Assembly (NCBI GenBank): GCA_027559495.1
Contig: JAMXSV010000021.1
Span: forward strand, 930,001-994,000
From: Aurifilum marmelostoma
Lineage: Eukaryota; Ascomycota; Sordariomycetes; Diaporthales; Cryphonectriaceae
DNA length: 64,000 nt
Direction: 5' to 3'
Numbering within the stretch: position 1 is the first letter of the stretch; every line of letters starts with the position of its first letter. The notes beneath the pieces are model-generated. The model saw nothing but the letters and a program-made list of their open reading frames with translations, was not told where the DNA came from and ran no database searches. Below, one piece after another: positions 23,651 through 35,801 of the stretch. Position numbers and translations under genes: made by a program.

Positions 23651-25301
23651 TTAGTATCGAGCATCGGGAGCCCGGTAGCCGCTCATTCTCGGCTGTTCGC
23701 TATACTGTACGCCTGTCATCGACTCGGGGACTGTCGGTATATCGCCGCTGAGGGACCGCAGGGGTGGGAGCTCTGGCCGCTGGGCGTCTCTCGCCTGGAA
23801 CTGTGCAGCAGGTGCTGCCGCGGCGTTGTGATTGGCGGCAGCATGATTCGTTGAGACGGCAGTCAGCTCGCCCCGCAGCTGTGAGTTCTCCATCCTCAGA
23901 GCAGCCAGCTCGCGGCGCTGCATCTCCATGTCGGAGACGACTGAATGGTGCTGCTGTTGGAGGTACTTGATGGTGTCATTCTGGCGCTGGTGCTCGGAAA
24001 TGGCTGGGATGGCTGTTAGCAAACGCCGCAGGATCTACCACAAAGCCTTGTCCGCAGACCAACATGACCAACCTTTGGTAAGAATCTCCCACTTGGAGGC
24101 CTTAGACCCACGCTCCTGGGGCATCAAGTCCCTCAGCTGCTCGAACAGCTCTTTCATCTCTGTCCTCCGTTTACGCTCCGCCAGCTTGTGGCTGACACGC
24201 AGCTCGGGGGTCCTGCTGTAAGGCTGGGCGCCCGCATGGCCGTTGGCCTCCTCAGCCTGCAGGTCGCCCAATTGCCGGTGCTGCAGAGAGTGATGGTGTA
24301 CGGCGGGGAACTCGCCCGAGTTACTCGACATGCGATGGTAATCCGGTGTAGCCAGACCCTCGTCCAACCTCCGCTGCCCAGGCGGCAATCTCGATTCAGC
24401 GGTAAACTGACTGCTAGCGAAGGAGTCGGCGACACTGCTTCTCCTCGAATCTATCAGCGAATGGGCGCCCGATGGCAGCCTGTGCATCTCATCCTCGGGG
24501 AAAGCCCAGGCCTGGCCCTTGGTGGGCTCTGCGGCTCGCGCAATGGTGCCAGTCGTCGGCCCGGTAATAGTAGGAGCGGTGCGGATCGCCTTGATCTGAT
24601 TGTCGAGAGGGATACGCTCGGTGCTTGGCTGGTAGCCATTGGATATGCGGTGGATGGACAGCGTGTCAAGGCCCGTCCTCGGGTTTCGTTGTTGCTGCAG
24701 AGTGTTTTGGATAGAGGTGGTGGAGTGGTTGGCGCTTGCGTAAGGCGATGGGCCGAGTCGCATGCCCCCAAACTCCTGGTTGATCCTGCTGTCAACACTT
24801 TCGCGCCGGGACATTGGTTCTGCATCGCAATTCAGGGCTGCGCTGGAGTCGATTGAGTAGGTGCGATCGACAAGCCGAGGGTCTGCGCGGGCGGGGCTGG
24901 TGGGGGAGACAATGGACGCGACGCTCATGTTGCTGGTGACGGGAGATACCAGAGGCTGCGGTACCAAGTTGGTCGATACAGGCGAAGGAGTCTTGTCCCC
25001 GTTGGGTTCGTGAAAGCCTGAGTTGGTGGGACTGAGGATGCTAACGGCATTGTAGGAGGCGGCCGAGTTGTCTGGGATGACAAAACCAGGTCAGCATCTT
25101 ATAGCAAGGGCGACGGAGTGATTCAGAAGAGAGGGTAGCGGGTGGGAGCAGGCGGATGGAAGAAGGGTCCAACGCACGCTTGCTAGAGGCGTCCGTGCTC
25201 GAGTAGTAGGCCGAGTCTCTATTGTCGTCGGAAGGGTTGAGAACGCCGGCCAGACCTGCAGGAAACTTCTGCGAGGCTGGACGGGTCTGTTCGGTAGCCA
25301 T
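23651..25301 (-). CDS. bHLH transcription factor, Esc1/DevR-like
   Basis: Three exons were built by hand: 25301-25178, 25071-24073 and 24003-23651, giving about 491 residues. An acceptor 9 bp earlier at 24012 would add three residues. The long N-terminal part is Ser/Thr/Pro-rich and disordered. The bHLH domain is near residues 333-385. Its basic region RVSHKLAERKRRTEMK keeps His, Glu and Arg at the positions that read CACGTG. Helix 1 is LFEQLRDLMP, the loop QERGSKASK, and helix 2 begins WEILTKAISE across the intron. A glutamine/leucine-rich coiled coil follows (IKYLQQQHHSVVSDM, LAALRMENSQLRGEL). The helix pattern matches fission yeast Esc1 and Aspergillus DevR, regulators of development. It is probably a nuclear dimer. 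The leader is long, and a huge gene-poor region lies upstream. Confidence 0.85.
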
Positions 25302-28300
25302 GGTGCGTTTGTTGGAACGGATTGGATCAGTGCGGCACAGATGCGAAATCTCCAGATGTTGCGACTGGAAAAGTGCCCAGTCGTGCAAGCCGGTGTGGTA
25401 TCTATACGCAAGTGAATCACATATGCCAGTCGTCCGTCGAATCGAGTGTAGAGACGGGTGGTATAAAAAGAGCGGCTTTCCTCTCCTGGGAGAGATGCAG
25501 AAGCGTGGAGAGCAGTCCTTCAAGGAATTGGAATCTTGAACAGGAAATAACGAGCGCGCAAGTAGTATCCTCGAGAGTTGGTGGGTAAGTTGTAGACTGT
25601 GCGATCGAACGACGATCCCTCGCAAGAGAATGTAAGAAGTCTTGGCTAGTCGCAACCAGGTGTTGAAAGTCTATATCCAGAATCTGAGAAGTGACACTCG
25701 AGGGTATCCGGTGGCGAGGTGAATGCGCAGGGTGCGATGTATCTAGACTCGTCCGTTCCGTGACCCGTGATGGCTAGGCCAGGTCGAGCCTCGGAGACGT
25801 AATGTCGAGCAAGAGGACGGAAAGGAGGAGGAAGATGAAGACAGAGGAAGGGGAGGGCGATGAAGAGGTGAAGAAGAGTCGAGTCCTGGTCCTTGGGAGG
25901 GCACAAGGCAAGGCACAAGGCGTCAATGGACCCCCGCAACAGTCAAGTTAGGTTGATGGGAGAACCTGCAGGGGCGATGAGATTGGGGGCTCGGGCTCGA
26001 GGACCGGGGACACTTTTCTGCCGTGGTTGTGCTTGGGGACGGTGCGCTGTAAAAGGAATTCTCTAGGAAGAGGATCGTGGGCCCGTGCGCTGACGGGTGA
26101 GAAAAAAGAAGGGAAAAAAAAAGAAGACCAATAGGGAAGCCAATCCTACAGGGAGGAAGGGCGAGCAGCAATGGAGGGGCGTGAGCGCGGGCGTGGGCTT
26201 GTGGGTGAAGATGACGGCGCGGCGAGGCGAGGCGAGGATCGAGGATGAGGATCAAGTCCAGCACACTCGACCTGTAGGGATACCCGCTCGACGCACAAGC
26301 CGACAGACAGCACTACGACCAGTGCCAGTGTGCCCCAGCACGCGGTCTACTAGTACTGTAGTTGAGTTGGTCTGGTGGATGTGTGGGTGGCACCAGGAAG
26401 CGGCCCAGGGGGTGGGGAGAGGACCCATGTGGTCAGGTTTTACTACGGTCTGTTAGCGAGCGAGAAGGAGAGGCGGGAGGAGCTCTACCAGACGTAGTAC
26501 ATGCACACATCGTAGTGTACTCTGCAGGTACTATGGCTATATGGGTTGTGGCACTGCCAACTAGTACTTTTACTGGTATGTACTGTACTGCAGCCTTGGA
26601 GTAACTTGCTTCGAGGACGCGCACAGGACGTAGGCTGCCACGGTACCTGGGTACATCGATAGGGACCCCCCCCAGTGGCCACGGGCCGGGACCACTCTCA
26701 GGTCCCACTCCCCATGTGTCGCACACGGGCTCGCTACCCGCTCGCTCGTGCCCTCAGCGGCGTGGGCGGGCCCCAGGGCTGTTGCGACCCAGAAGGGGAA
26801 GGCCAGATGGATGGGGGGGGGGCACTCGAGCTCAGCGTTGCTTCCAGTGAGGCAGATCCTGTACAGGCCAAGACCTTGCGCCCTGCTGGGTTCAGGGGAT
26901 CATCAGGTAGGAGTGGTAGGGTCTGCAGGGGGGAGAGGGAAAGAAAACAGAGGGGAGGATCATGCAGGCACCCTGGGGAGGGTGCAGCACACACCCGCGG
27001 CTCCCATTGTGAGTAGCAGCTGGCTGGCTGCTGACTGGGGTTTGGTAGTACTATGGTAAATAGTACTATGTTAGCAGTACAAACTATGTAGTGGCGTTCT
27101 TCTCCCTCCGTCCCGCTACTCGCTCCTACCTTCTATGCCTTTTCACCTCACCCTTTTGGCCTGGCCTCTCTTACTGTGCTACCATAATAGTACCATAATA
27201 CCACGTAGTAGCAGTAGGATTATGAGATCTTTTCTTTGGTTTGCCCCCCACCCCAAAACTACCCACCCTTTTTGTTTTTCCTTTCCTCTCCTCTCAGAGT
27301 GCTCGTGCGTCAGCAGCGAGAGATGCTTCTCAGCAGGCTAGTCCCTCCAGAGTTGGGATCTGCAACGGCATAGGCTAAACAGAGTAGGCATGCCGCCGAG
27401 TACATACATGGGGGCATACATTCCCCTGTGTAGACTAAGCACGGTACTCCGCAGTCCACGTTACCGCAGACGGGGCAGGTCACCAAGCGCAGGAGTCGGT
27501 GATTCCTCCTGAAGACACGCTTCTAGCATGGTCGTGCTACCATGTGCTTGTTGGTAGGCTATGTACACCACGATCGGGAGAAACCAGATCGAGTTTCTGG
27601 TGCGCACGGTTCTCACTACTGACTGACTTTGAGAATCGTTGTTTCAATGGCACATGGGCTACGGCACATGTGGCTGGCTGTCGCTTTAGGGGTGGATGAT
27701 GGGGTCTAGAAGGCGCATGCACTGCATGAAGCGGTCGAGATGCTTTGCTTTAGCTCCCCTCTGACACGGCATGGCAACTGTGTTAGTGGCTCTTTTAGCC
27801 CGCAGGGCCCATGGCACGCCACGAGCATGTCGCATGCCAACGTCGCGCCGGCCCTTGCGAACTGAACTCAAATCATATCTCACCTCTGATCTGATTTGCC
27901 CATCTGGCCCATGCTCCAGGCATGCAACCCCTCTCCCACGAGCCTCTTGGGTGCTGGGCCCACTTCCGGGTCAGGATCAACAACCCGTCGTGCCAGGCAC
28001 GCCAGGCTCATCGCCGGGAAAGTGCGAGGGGAGGTGTGGGTGGGTGGCAGGTGGCTCTTTGAAGTGTGTGCGTTGCATTGCGTCGCGTTGTATGCTGGTC
28101 CCGTTTTGATGGACCAGCCGAACTGCCTTTGTGGGAAGGCACGAGTCCAAAAGAGCCCATCGGCTTACTCACGCTTACGTACCGTCCAGTTTGGAGTGCA
28201 GGCAAAATTTCACCGCGTGTCTTGGTCTAGGGGAAGTACAGAGAACGGGAGGGAGGTTTCGACCGGCCTTTTTTCTTTTGTGCCTTCTTCTAGTTCCCGA

Positions 28301-31300
28301 ATTTGTTTCGGTCTGTGCAAACCGACCTTCCCTTCCTCCCCTACAAGAACGAGTAAGTACTTTACGCATCCGTCGAAGCAGACTCATGCAGCCAGGTGCT
28401 TAGACTGGCCGAACCAATTACGGCCCCCGTCCTACCAAATCAACACACAAACACACCGAGGCTCAGAGCATTTGATCTGTCCTCATCGTCCTCATCTCCT
28501 TTTCTCCGCTACAGGCCTCGGCTCCGGAAAGAGTATCGTTCATGTACGTACCTCCACCCCACAAAGAGGCCGAGCTGTAAGCCAGAGATTGAGACAGGAT
28601 TCGCGGCGGACAAGGGCGACAGCAAACTAGACGAACTCTGGGGTATATCGATAATAGCATCGATCGACTTTTTCTATATCGTTCTTGTACCTGCCTGATG
28701 GGGTAGGTCACTGCTCGTCTAAGGGTCGTTGATAAGTACTTTCACCCAGTACAGGTGTCTTGTCAGGAGTCTATACCATAGTAGGTCATAATACTACGTA
28801 GTGCCATAGTGCGCGGTGTTAAATACTTTTACATATACTATGAGCGCCTCGAATCTCTTGGTGAGATCAGGGCCTGTCCTCCATCACACATCATCCATTG
28901 CTCGTCTATCCACACTGACTGACCGACTTTAAACCATCAGGTCGCGTCAGGCTACTATGCACGTGCTTAGTACGTGTGCTACGGTACAACAGTATCGCCC
29001 CAGTCCTCTCGCAATCTCTGAAGCTTTGCAACATTTCGTAGGATCATGACCGACCACTCAAATCCCTTTTACTATAACTCACCCCGTGGAAGATTTCATG
29101 ACACCAAACGTGGGAATAGCGCAGATGTGCCTCCTGCGACCCTGCTGGCTATTTGCAGCCTGCTGTCAACCCCCGCCCCGGGGATCTACCTACGAACGCA
29201 GTACATAGACTATGACCTCGTTTTTTTTCTCTACTTTTTTTTTCTTCCTTCTTACTCGTATTCAGTAAATTTGTTTCCGGTCTGACTGACGCCGAGCGGT
29301 CCTTCCTTCTTTCTTCCCCCGTCTGGCTCGCCAATCGGTGTCAGTCTTCGGACAAGGAACATGTGCCTGGTTCCGTCTGAAATTTCGCCGAGGAGGATCT
29401 GGGATCATTTCCTCTTCCGGGCCACCATGCAATCGCCCCTTGCGGCACCGAGTCAGATCAGCTTGCCATTACCAGGTGCCAGGATGCCCTGCATGTGTGC
29501 CCTGTGGTGCCAACTGAAACCCTCGCCCCCCCCCCCCAAAAGACCGGGGTGCTCTGAGTGCTGCTGTTCCAACCATTAGGAGCTGACAGATAGGTGTGTA
29601 TGTTTGTGTGTGGCGGTCGCCGGTGTCCATGATCAGAAGCAGTGCCGGAGTTTTGGTCTTAGATTGACATCCTTGAATCTGTACTGCTGTAAGCTCCTGC
29701 AGACGACGACCCTCTGCCAACAAGACCTGGCACGGTCGACGAACGATTCCCAGCGCTCAAATCCGGCGACCTGACGAAGGCGGCTTCATTCCCTCGAGCC
29801 AGCTAATCAGGCAGACGAGAGGAAATGTGAACCTTGCACGTCGGGAGGCTCTTCTTTCATCGTCTGGCAATTCTCTTCCCGTTCGCCATACGAGGTCTCG
29901 TCGGAGGGATCGCCTTCGCCACCGTCGCAGGCGACCTACCGACCATGAGACAAGCGAGAAAGAGCTCTTCCGTCGTCAGCGAGACGTGTGACACCCTGTC
30001 GACGAGTTAACAGGAGCCCGGCTCGCGTGCACGTCCAGCAGCTCAGCCCATTTCTTCATTGTCGCACCGTACCACCAGATCGTCAACACATCGAGCTGCC
30101 AGGATCGCAACTCCGTTGTCTCAGCGTACCGATACTCTCTATATGGCCTTTCGGCCCTTGCGTTGCACCCGTTCGATGCCTCCCGTTCTACCACTGCGAT
30201 CGAGTAAAAAATTGACTGGTATAGTACTTTGTATACTGTTGCTTCTCCTTTCGTTTTTATTTCTCTCTTCTCGTTGGGTCAATCCTCGGTCATTGTGTTC
30301 TATGGAGGTCACTCCTTTTTTTTTTTTTTTTTGCTTTTGTCTCCCTTTATTCTTTCTTCCTCCCTGTCTTGACACTTCGTCACACACGCCTCCCATGTGA
30401 CAAGCTATCTGTCAGAAATAGCTGCCGGGCCCAGGGTATTCTCTTTTCATCCCCCTCTCTCTGTGACGAATCATAGGCAAGAGGGATCGACTGCTGCACT
30501 GAGCTTCGTAGCACCAAATCTGGTGTGACTGCTCACCTGCCCAGCACCTGCAGCCGCTCGGGTGCCCAGCTCTATCAGCGACGGCTCTCTGCTTGCTGCA
30601 TTCAAAGGTCTAGATGAACGAACCGGTCATTTTCATTTCCGGGTCTGCGAGGCAAGCTGCGCCGTCTGGTAAGAGAGATGACACCCTTCTCCCTGTCCGG
30701 CGCGTGCTTTTCTCATTCATCTCGGACCCGTCAACGGTCTGGTGCTCATGCTGGCGACTTTTACTACGCTTGTTCCGTGGTGCTACGTACTGTGTATGGT
30801 ATGTACTGTGCATCGTAGCAGCAGCCACCACCTAGTTGACCAAGGGTTGTTGGCGCCCAAGGTCATCTCACGTGGGTTTCTGATCCAGGATGCCTGCGAG
30901 CCTGTGCCTTCCCGGCATTGCGCTGCGCCGCGCTGTCCTGGACTGCACTGTGCTGTGCTGCGATGCACTACGATGCAATGCCATGCCATGCACTGCACTG
31001 CAGTGTAAGTCGGCCCTGACATAGCCACAGAGGCGCCAAGTGGCTCCATCTTCTACGCGCGGACTCGATGTCGCCAGGCAGGCCTTTGAAGATAAAAATA
31101 ATCATCAAATTTCAGCATACCCAAACATTTTTGTACCTGTATGTATGTACGTACTGTGCAGTCATCGTTTAGGCCCTTGTCTGCCATGCCAGCCTGGTAT
31201 TTGAAATGCATTGACAATGCACCATATAATCAAGCCACACAGGCTCGATACGCACTGCCTTTTCCTCTGCTAATCGTGATCGCCGCAGCCGTTGACGCAC

Positions 31301-33142
31301 ATCCAAAGCCACATGGCAGCATGGCTCCCCTGCCCCCACCCCCCCGACCTTGCGTGAGCATTCGTTGACTTATTGTTGCCCTTGCAGTGTGGCCGCGCGC
31401 TCGCTGCGGTTTCCGAGCTAGCTGCTGCCACGTTCAATGCGACCAATTGCAGACACGCGCCCGGAGTCACCCCCCAATCGGTTGTCGTGAAGAGGGAATA
31501 GGACAACTGTGGAGGCTCACCACTTGCATCAAAGACATTAGGTCGATTGAGCAAAGAGCCCACCCAAGCTAGTGGCAGCAGGGCGTCCGGCGTCTGGCTG
31601 GACTCTTTCCCCTGAAGGCATTGTCCGAAGCGCAGGTAGCCTCCATGACATGTGCCACCAGAAGCTGGCAATGGTTCGATGGAGTGCTCCCCTCTGATGA
31701 GACCTTTCCCTGCCTGACTCCTCTTCCGGTACGGCCGCCGTACAACGGGCGCGCCTTCAATCCACCCGCTGCTCCAACCGCAGGGGCTAGGGGCGCTTGG
31801 GGCCTGCCTACTGGTGCATGTGTGCTACGGCTCTAGGCTGAGACAAGGTGAAATCTCGGCCGCATCATGGTCGCCGACACGGCAAAGCTCTCTGTCCTCT
31901 CCTATACCATGATCAGCGATGCGTGGTGGTAGTCATCGTGTATATACTATCGCTACCTGGTACATATTGATCATCTGCCTCCGGTCAGGCTTGAGTCTAG
32001 TCGTATATCTCGTGTGACCCTGCGGTGCAGAACTTGACGAGACTGTAGGGAGAGATTCCCTAGAGTCTGTGGTCGGGACGAACACAAGACCGCGGGGGAG
32101 CTGGGAAGGTTTTTTTTTTTTTTTGGGGGGGGGGGGAGAACACACTATTGCTTTTCGTTGAGACTCGTTACGTCCGTTGCTTCGAGTCGGGCTTCTGAGC
32201 TGGACAGCCATAAGACATTCATTTCCCATGCGGTCCAACCCATCTGGAGATTCCGTCACCGGAGTACCCCGTCGAATTTGTTTTGTATGTCCATGATGGG
32301 GCCGCCCCCTGTTCCTGTGCCGAGCCTGTACGCGGTGCATCTTGCTAGCTCTAGTCGACCATAGAGTTTTTGCACCCCATGTGGTTCCCCCTTGCAGTGT
32401 TCGCAGAGTTATGCCGTGTCTACGGAAGCCGGCCAGGGAAAGTCATACGGCAAGAGCATTTGCGTAAGAGAACCGCGTAGAATTAGTTGTGGAGGGTCTT
32501 GCGAACAGACAACTCAAGAAGATCAAAAGACAAGGGACGGGGGGAGGGGCGGTTGCAGCGGCTTAGGTCTGGTGTAATCCAACCCTTATTCCAACATGAA
32601 GCCATAGCCTCGAGAGGAAAGATGCGCTGCAGGTGCGGCTAGAAGGTCGCCAGGTCCAATCTTGTGGCCCGTGTTTCAGAGCCAAAATCGTACCAACGAC
32701 AGCGATACGAGACGGTGCCCGTCTGTTGTCGAAGCCGAAAAAGCAAATAGCCCAATTTCGAAGCTCTCACCGCCAAAACCATCTGGTGCTTCTCCTGCTC
32801 AACGTGCAACGGACTTTCGACTCGGAGATGCTTCTGTTTCTGGAGAGGAGAGGGGAGGGGGGCGTGAGGGCCTGTGGCCCGGGCGAAGCTGATCGGTGAG
32901 TACATTTCAGTATTCAACACACTTGCACTATTCCCAGTTATCTCAGCAGCAGGTGTCAAGCTAAAGGCAAAAGATTCGATGGCTCGTGTTTCTATAATAC
33001 GCCTCTAGGCCGCAGTGGGCGAGACAACAACCAACAGCCGCCGGCCAAAGCGGGATCGTAGCCAAACTCTGTGAGCGCCAGCGGCGCATACACATCTATT
33101 ACATGGGTATCATTAGTCAATCAGTGGTAGACATGCTGCCCT
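25302..33142. other. 7.8-kb gene-poor region upstream of the bHLH gene
   Basis: G+C is normal, but no frame shows convincing protein character. The nearest 700-900 bp to the bHLH gene is probably its 5' leader and promoter, with polypurine/polypyrimidine runs. The remainder contains many GTAC palindromes (AGTACTAT, ATAGTACC, TACGTA) near 26,345-26,590, 27,045-27,090, 27,180-27,215, 28,735-28,850, 30,780-30,820 and 31,130-31,160. It has CACGTG at 28,960 and 30,870, and homopolymer runs (poly-C 29,524; T-run plus G-run 32,108-32,136). Regulatory DNA or a long non-coding transcript is possible. I cannot rule out small spliced genes. Confidence 0.55.
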
Positions 33143-34459
33143 TCACAACTCGGTATGCTCTGGCTCGCCGTGTCCGCCCGCAGCCCGCATGCTCCGCCTC
33201 TGGTCCTGTAACCTCTTCCACAGCTCTAAGCTCCAGTGATCCTTCTTCGTCCTGTGGAGCTTCGCGAGGGTCTTGAGCTGGAAGTCCCAGTCGTGGTCGA
33301 TGTCACCGGGCCTGGGCCACACACCAAGCGTCGCCCCCATGCCTTCATCCAGGAAATTGTCCATCACCAAGTTCGCAAGCTTCTGTTGTGCAGGCACTAG
33401 ATCTGGCCTCTCAAGCACTAGGACTCGTAGAATTTCAGCCATACCCCCGTTAGCGAGAAACTCGTCGCGAATGGCCGGGCTCTTGATTAGACCTCGCAGC
33501 GCGGACGCCTTGGCTTTGGTGAGGCTCAGTCGACTGCCTTCTGACCTGGTCTTCTCTCCGCTCGCCGGGGTCCGTGGGGTGAGCATGTTGAAGACGGCCT
33601 GACTGAGGGTCCCATCTGATCCGGGGCATGATGCCCTGCTGATGTCCGGCCATGAGCTCTCCACTTCTGCGAGAGCTTTCTGATTGTTCTGCAATGCTGA
33701 GCCGATGATAGATGCCGCGTCTCCAGCCAGCTTAACCGCCTCCTCGTCAACATCTCCGGTGAAGACATCCTGGCTGCTCATTAAGCACAGTAGTTCCCTG
33801 ACGGCTTTCCCGTCCTCGGCTATTCTCAATCCGTAGTATATGTCGTGAGATATATCCTTCAGTATGCTCAGGGCCGCGTCGACCGGTCGGTCAGCCAATG
33901 AGAGTGTCTTGAGGACTGTCAAGGAGTCATGGAACGCTTGCGATTCAGTCTCCGGTGCCTTGATTTTGCCAACTGGCTCGTAGGCAGGCGCCCCCTTGGG
34001 AATCTGAACATCGTCATCCGCAGAGAGAGACCCTTCTTGCTCCACTATTACCACCGCCGAGTCTACGGGCAGCCCCTCCAAGGCCGGATTCTGCTCGCTG
34101 GGGTCGTTGATCTTCGCTTCCTTCCTGCCTGTGCTGACATCAAGCCTGACATGAAGTCCCTGTGGTATCTCTTGTCCTTCTCGTACGACTTGGAAGACCT
34201 CGGTCGCCCGGAATACTCTTGGATAACAGTCCCCAGGATCCTCGGGGGAGCATATCAATTCCTGCTCTGCCTGTTGTCCTTGCTTCCTTGCGGCTGCTTC
34301 GTTTCCAAGGGTCTTTTCGTTGGGAATTCCAGCTGACTGGTCAGACCCCGAGACATTGACTGCCAGCAGTGCGAATATAAGGAAGAGGAGGAACGCAAGA
34401 GACGAGCCAGGGGTGAGGCTGTCAAAGAGACGAGGTCCGCGCATCTTGCTGACGATCAC
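33143..34459 (-). CDS. SIL1/SLS1, ER nucleotide exchange factor for BiP/Kar2
   Basis: The single-exon protein has 438 residues. An N-terminal signal sequence (LAFLLFLIFALLAVNVSG, about residues 21-38) sends it to the ER, and the C-terminus HTEL is a variant of the HDEL retrieval signal. After a polar segment comes ICSPEDPGDCYPRVFRATEVFQVV (about 69-92). This is the conserved Sil1 entry region with its two cysteines. It is followed by an armadillo-like helical domain that ends in LVMDNFLDEGM and a charged tail. Sil1 releases ADP from the lumenal Hsp70 and so drives folding and translocation. The family is usually 400-450 residues. A second ATG five codons in (MRGPRLFD) could be the true start. 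It is divergent from the complex I gene. Confidence 0.88.
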   Translation of the reverse strand: MIVSKMRGPRLFDSLTPGSSLAFLLFLIFALLAVNVSGSDQSAGIPNEKTLGNEAAARKQGQQAEQELICSPEDPGDCYPRVFRATEVFQVVREGQEIPQGLHVRLDVSTGRKEAKINDPSEQNPALEGLPVDSAVVIVEQEGSLSADDDVQIPKGAPAYEPVGKIKAPETESQAFHDSLTVLKTLSLADRPVDAALSILKDISHDIYYGLRIAEDGKAVRELLCLMSSQDVFTGDVDEEAVKLAGDAASIIGSALQNNQKALAEVESSWPDISRASCPGSDGTLSQAVFNMLTPRTPASGEKTRSEGSRLSLTKAKASALRGLIKSPAIRDEFLANGGMAEILRVLVLERPDLVPAQQKLANLVMDNFLDEGMGATLGVWPRPGDIDHDWDFQLKTLAKLHRTKKDHWSLELWKRLQDQRRSMRAAGGHGEPEHTEL

Positions 34460-35083
34460 TTGATTGGACGTCTTGAGCGTTTCTGGTGGGATGAAACGAA
34501 ATAAGAACAGATAGCCGATGAGACTGTGATCCGATAGGTGGACTTAACCTGCCAAGGTGAAGGAAATACTCGGTACAGAAGGTGATAATGTGGATGTGTC
34601 CTCGAGATCCAGATGCTAAGTCGAGAAAGTTAAAATAAAATTGTAAATAACCTGACTATCTCCCAGGTTCAGATGATGAACAGAAGTATTGAAATACACG
34701 CCCTAGGGAGCAGCCACGTATCTATTACTTCAGTGACTCAATCCGTAGAATCTCAAAGAAAAGACAGATATCATCATTCTGGCCGAGCTCGCCTCCCGCA
34801 GTTCACACAAGCGGTGGTCACCTTGCATTGACTAACCTAGAGGCCACCTGTGCGTACAGCACCAATCGAGAGGGTTAGGGCTAGAAGGACTATCATCTGC
34901 CAGTGCCGGCCCAAGCAGTTTCGCTGACCAAGGGCGACACCTGATTCGACAAAGCCAGACAGCTGACTAAGCCTTCAAACCGCCGAGAGCTTCGAACCAA
35001 CATCGTCACTCCCACCCCGGGCTACAGACATCTCAGAGACCGAGTTACCAGTCAATTGACACCGTCAACGACACAGAGTCAAG
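34460..35083. promoter_or_regulatory. Bidirectional promoter between SIL1 and the complex I subunit gene
   Basis: These 624 bp separate two divergent start codons. A TTAGGG word lies at about 34,875. No clear unfolded-protein-response element could be assigned by eye. Long T/A-rich and CT-rich leaders adjoin both genes. Confidence 0.5.
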
Positions 35084-35801
35084 ATGCTGGCAGCCCGACA
35101 GAGAGCGACTTACGTCGCCCGAAGAGCACGACCATCAGCGCGCACACTCCGGCCGGCCGCACGATTCTACGCATCTGACCACGGTCACGACGCCCACCAC
35201 GATCATCATGATGCCCCTCAAGTCGAGGAGTCGCCTGGGGTAGGTGCTATGTTCTTCACAATGTGTCTCTCGGATTTCAAGCTGACGATTCTCTCTGTGT
35301 AGCTGGCGCTGTATTTTGCTCTCGGTGCCCTAGGTCTTTCCATTGTCACCTACTCCATCTCGCGACCGGGCAAGGAAGGCGAGGAATCTAAGCTGTCTCA
35401 GTGGATCGATAGCTACCGGCAACAATCTCAGCAGACATGGGAGCAGCGGAATACCCTGCGGACGGACCTCAAGGAGCAGGCTGCGGCCGACAGGCACCTG
35501 TTCAACACGGTCGAGAGGTCAAAAGTGTTTGATCTGAGGACACCTGAGTATGTTGTGGCAATTGCCTTTTCTCTTTGGAAAAAAACAAAGACTTCTTCTT
35601 CGCAGAACATCTAGTTCTCGCTACCTTTGCGGGACAATCTGGCTAATGTCTCGAGACAGACTCATCAACGCTGGCAGCCCGCACAATGTTCCTGCAGGCC
35701 ACTACGTTAACCTCGACCATCTCGTCGAACACTACAGGAAAGAGCATCTGGAAGAAGAAGAGCGGAAGGCGAAGAAGCTGGCTGAGGCCAAGAAGGCATG
35801 A
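35084..35801 (+). CDS. Mitochondrial complex I accessory subunit, 17.8-kDa-like
   Basis: Three exons were built by hand (35084-35239, 35303-35547, 35660-35801), giving 180 residues. An acceptor just after the TTCTTCTTCGCAG tract was rejected because it leads to a stop within 12 codons. The N-terminus is a mitochondrial presequence rich in Arg/Ala (LAARQRATYVARRARPSAR). A His/Asp-rich stretch (DHGHDAHHDHHD) follows, then one membrane helix LALYFALGALGLSIVTYS at about 53-70. A hydrophilic, mostly helical tail ends HLEEEERKAKKLAEAKKA. This layout matches the fungal NADH:ubiquinone oxidoreductase 17.8-kDa (NUXM) subunit of the inner-membrane arm. The assignment rests on overall architecture and remembered family features. 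Another small inner-membrane protein is possible. Confidence 0.65.

Noticed and set aside
27896..28630. 244-residue frame in the gene-poor region
   Set aside because: Irregular composition, no recognisable motif; long frames arise by chance in GC-richer DNA.
31270..31671. 133-residue frame on the - strand
   Set aside because: No motif, and overlaps equally long frames on the other strand.
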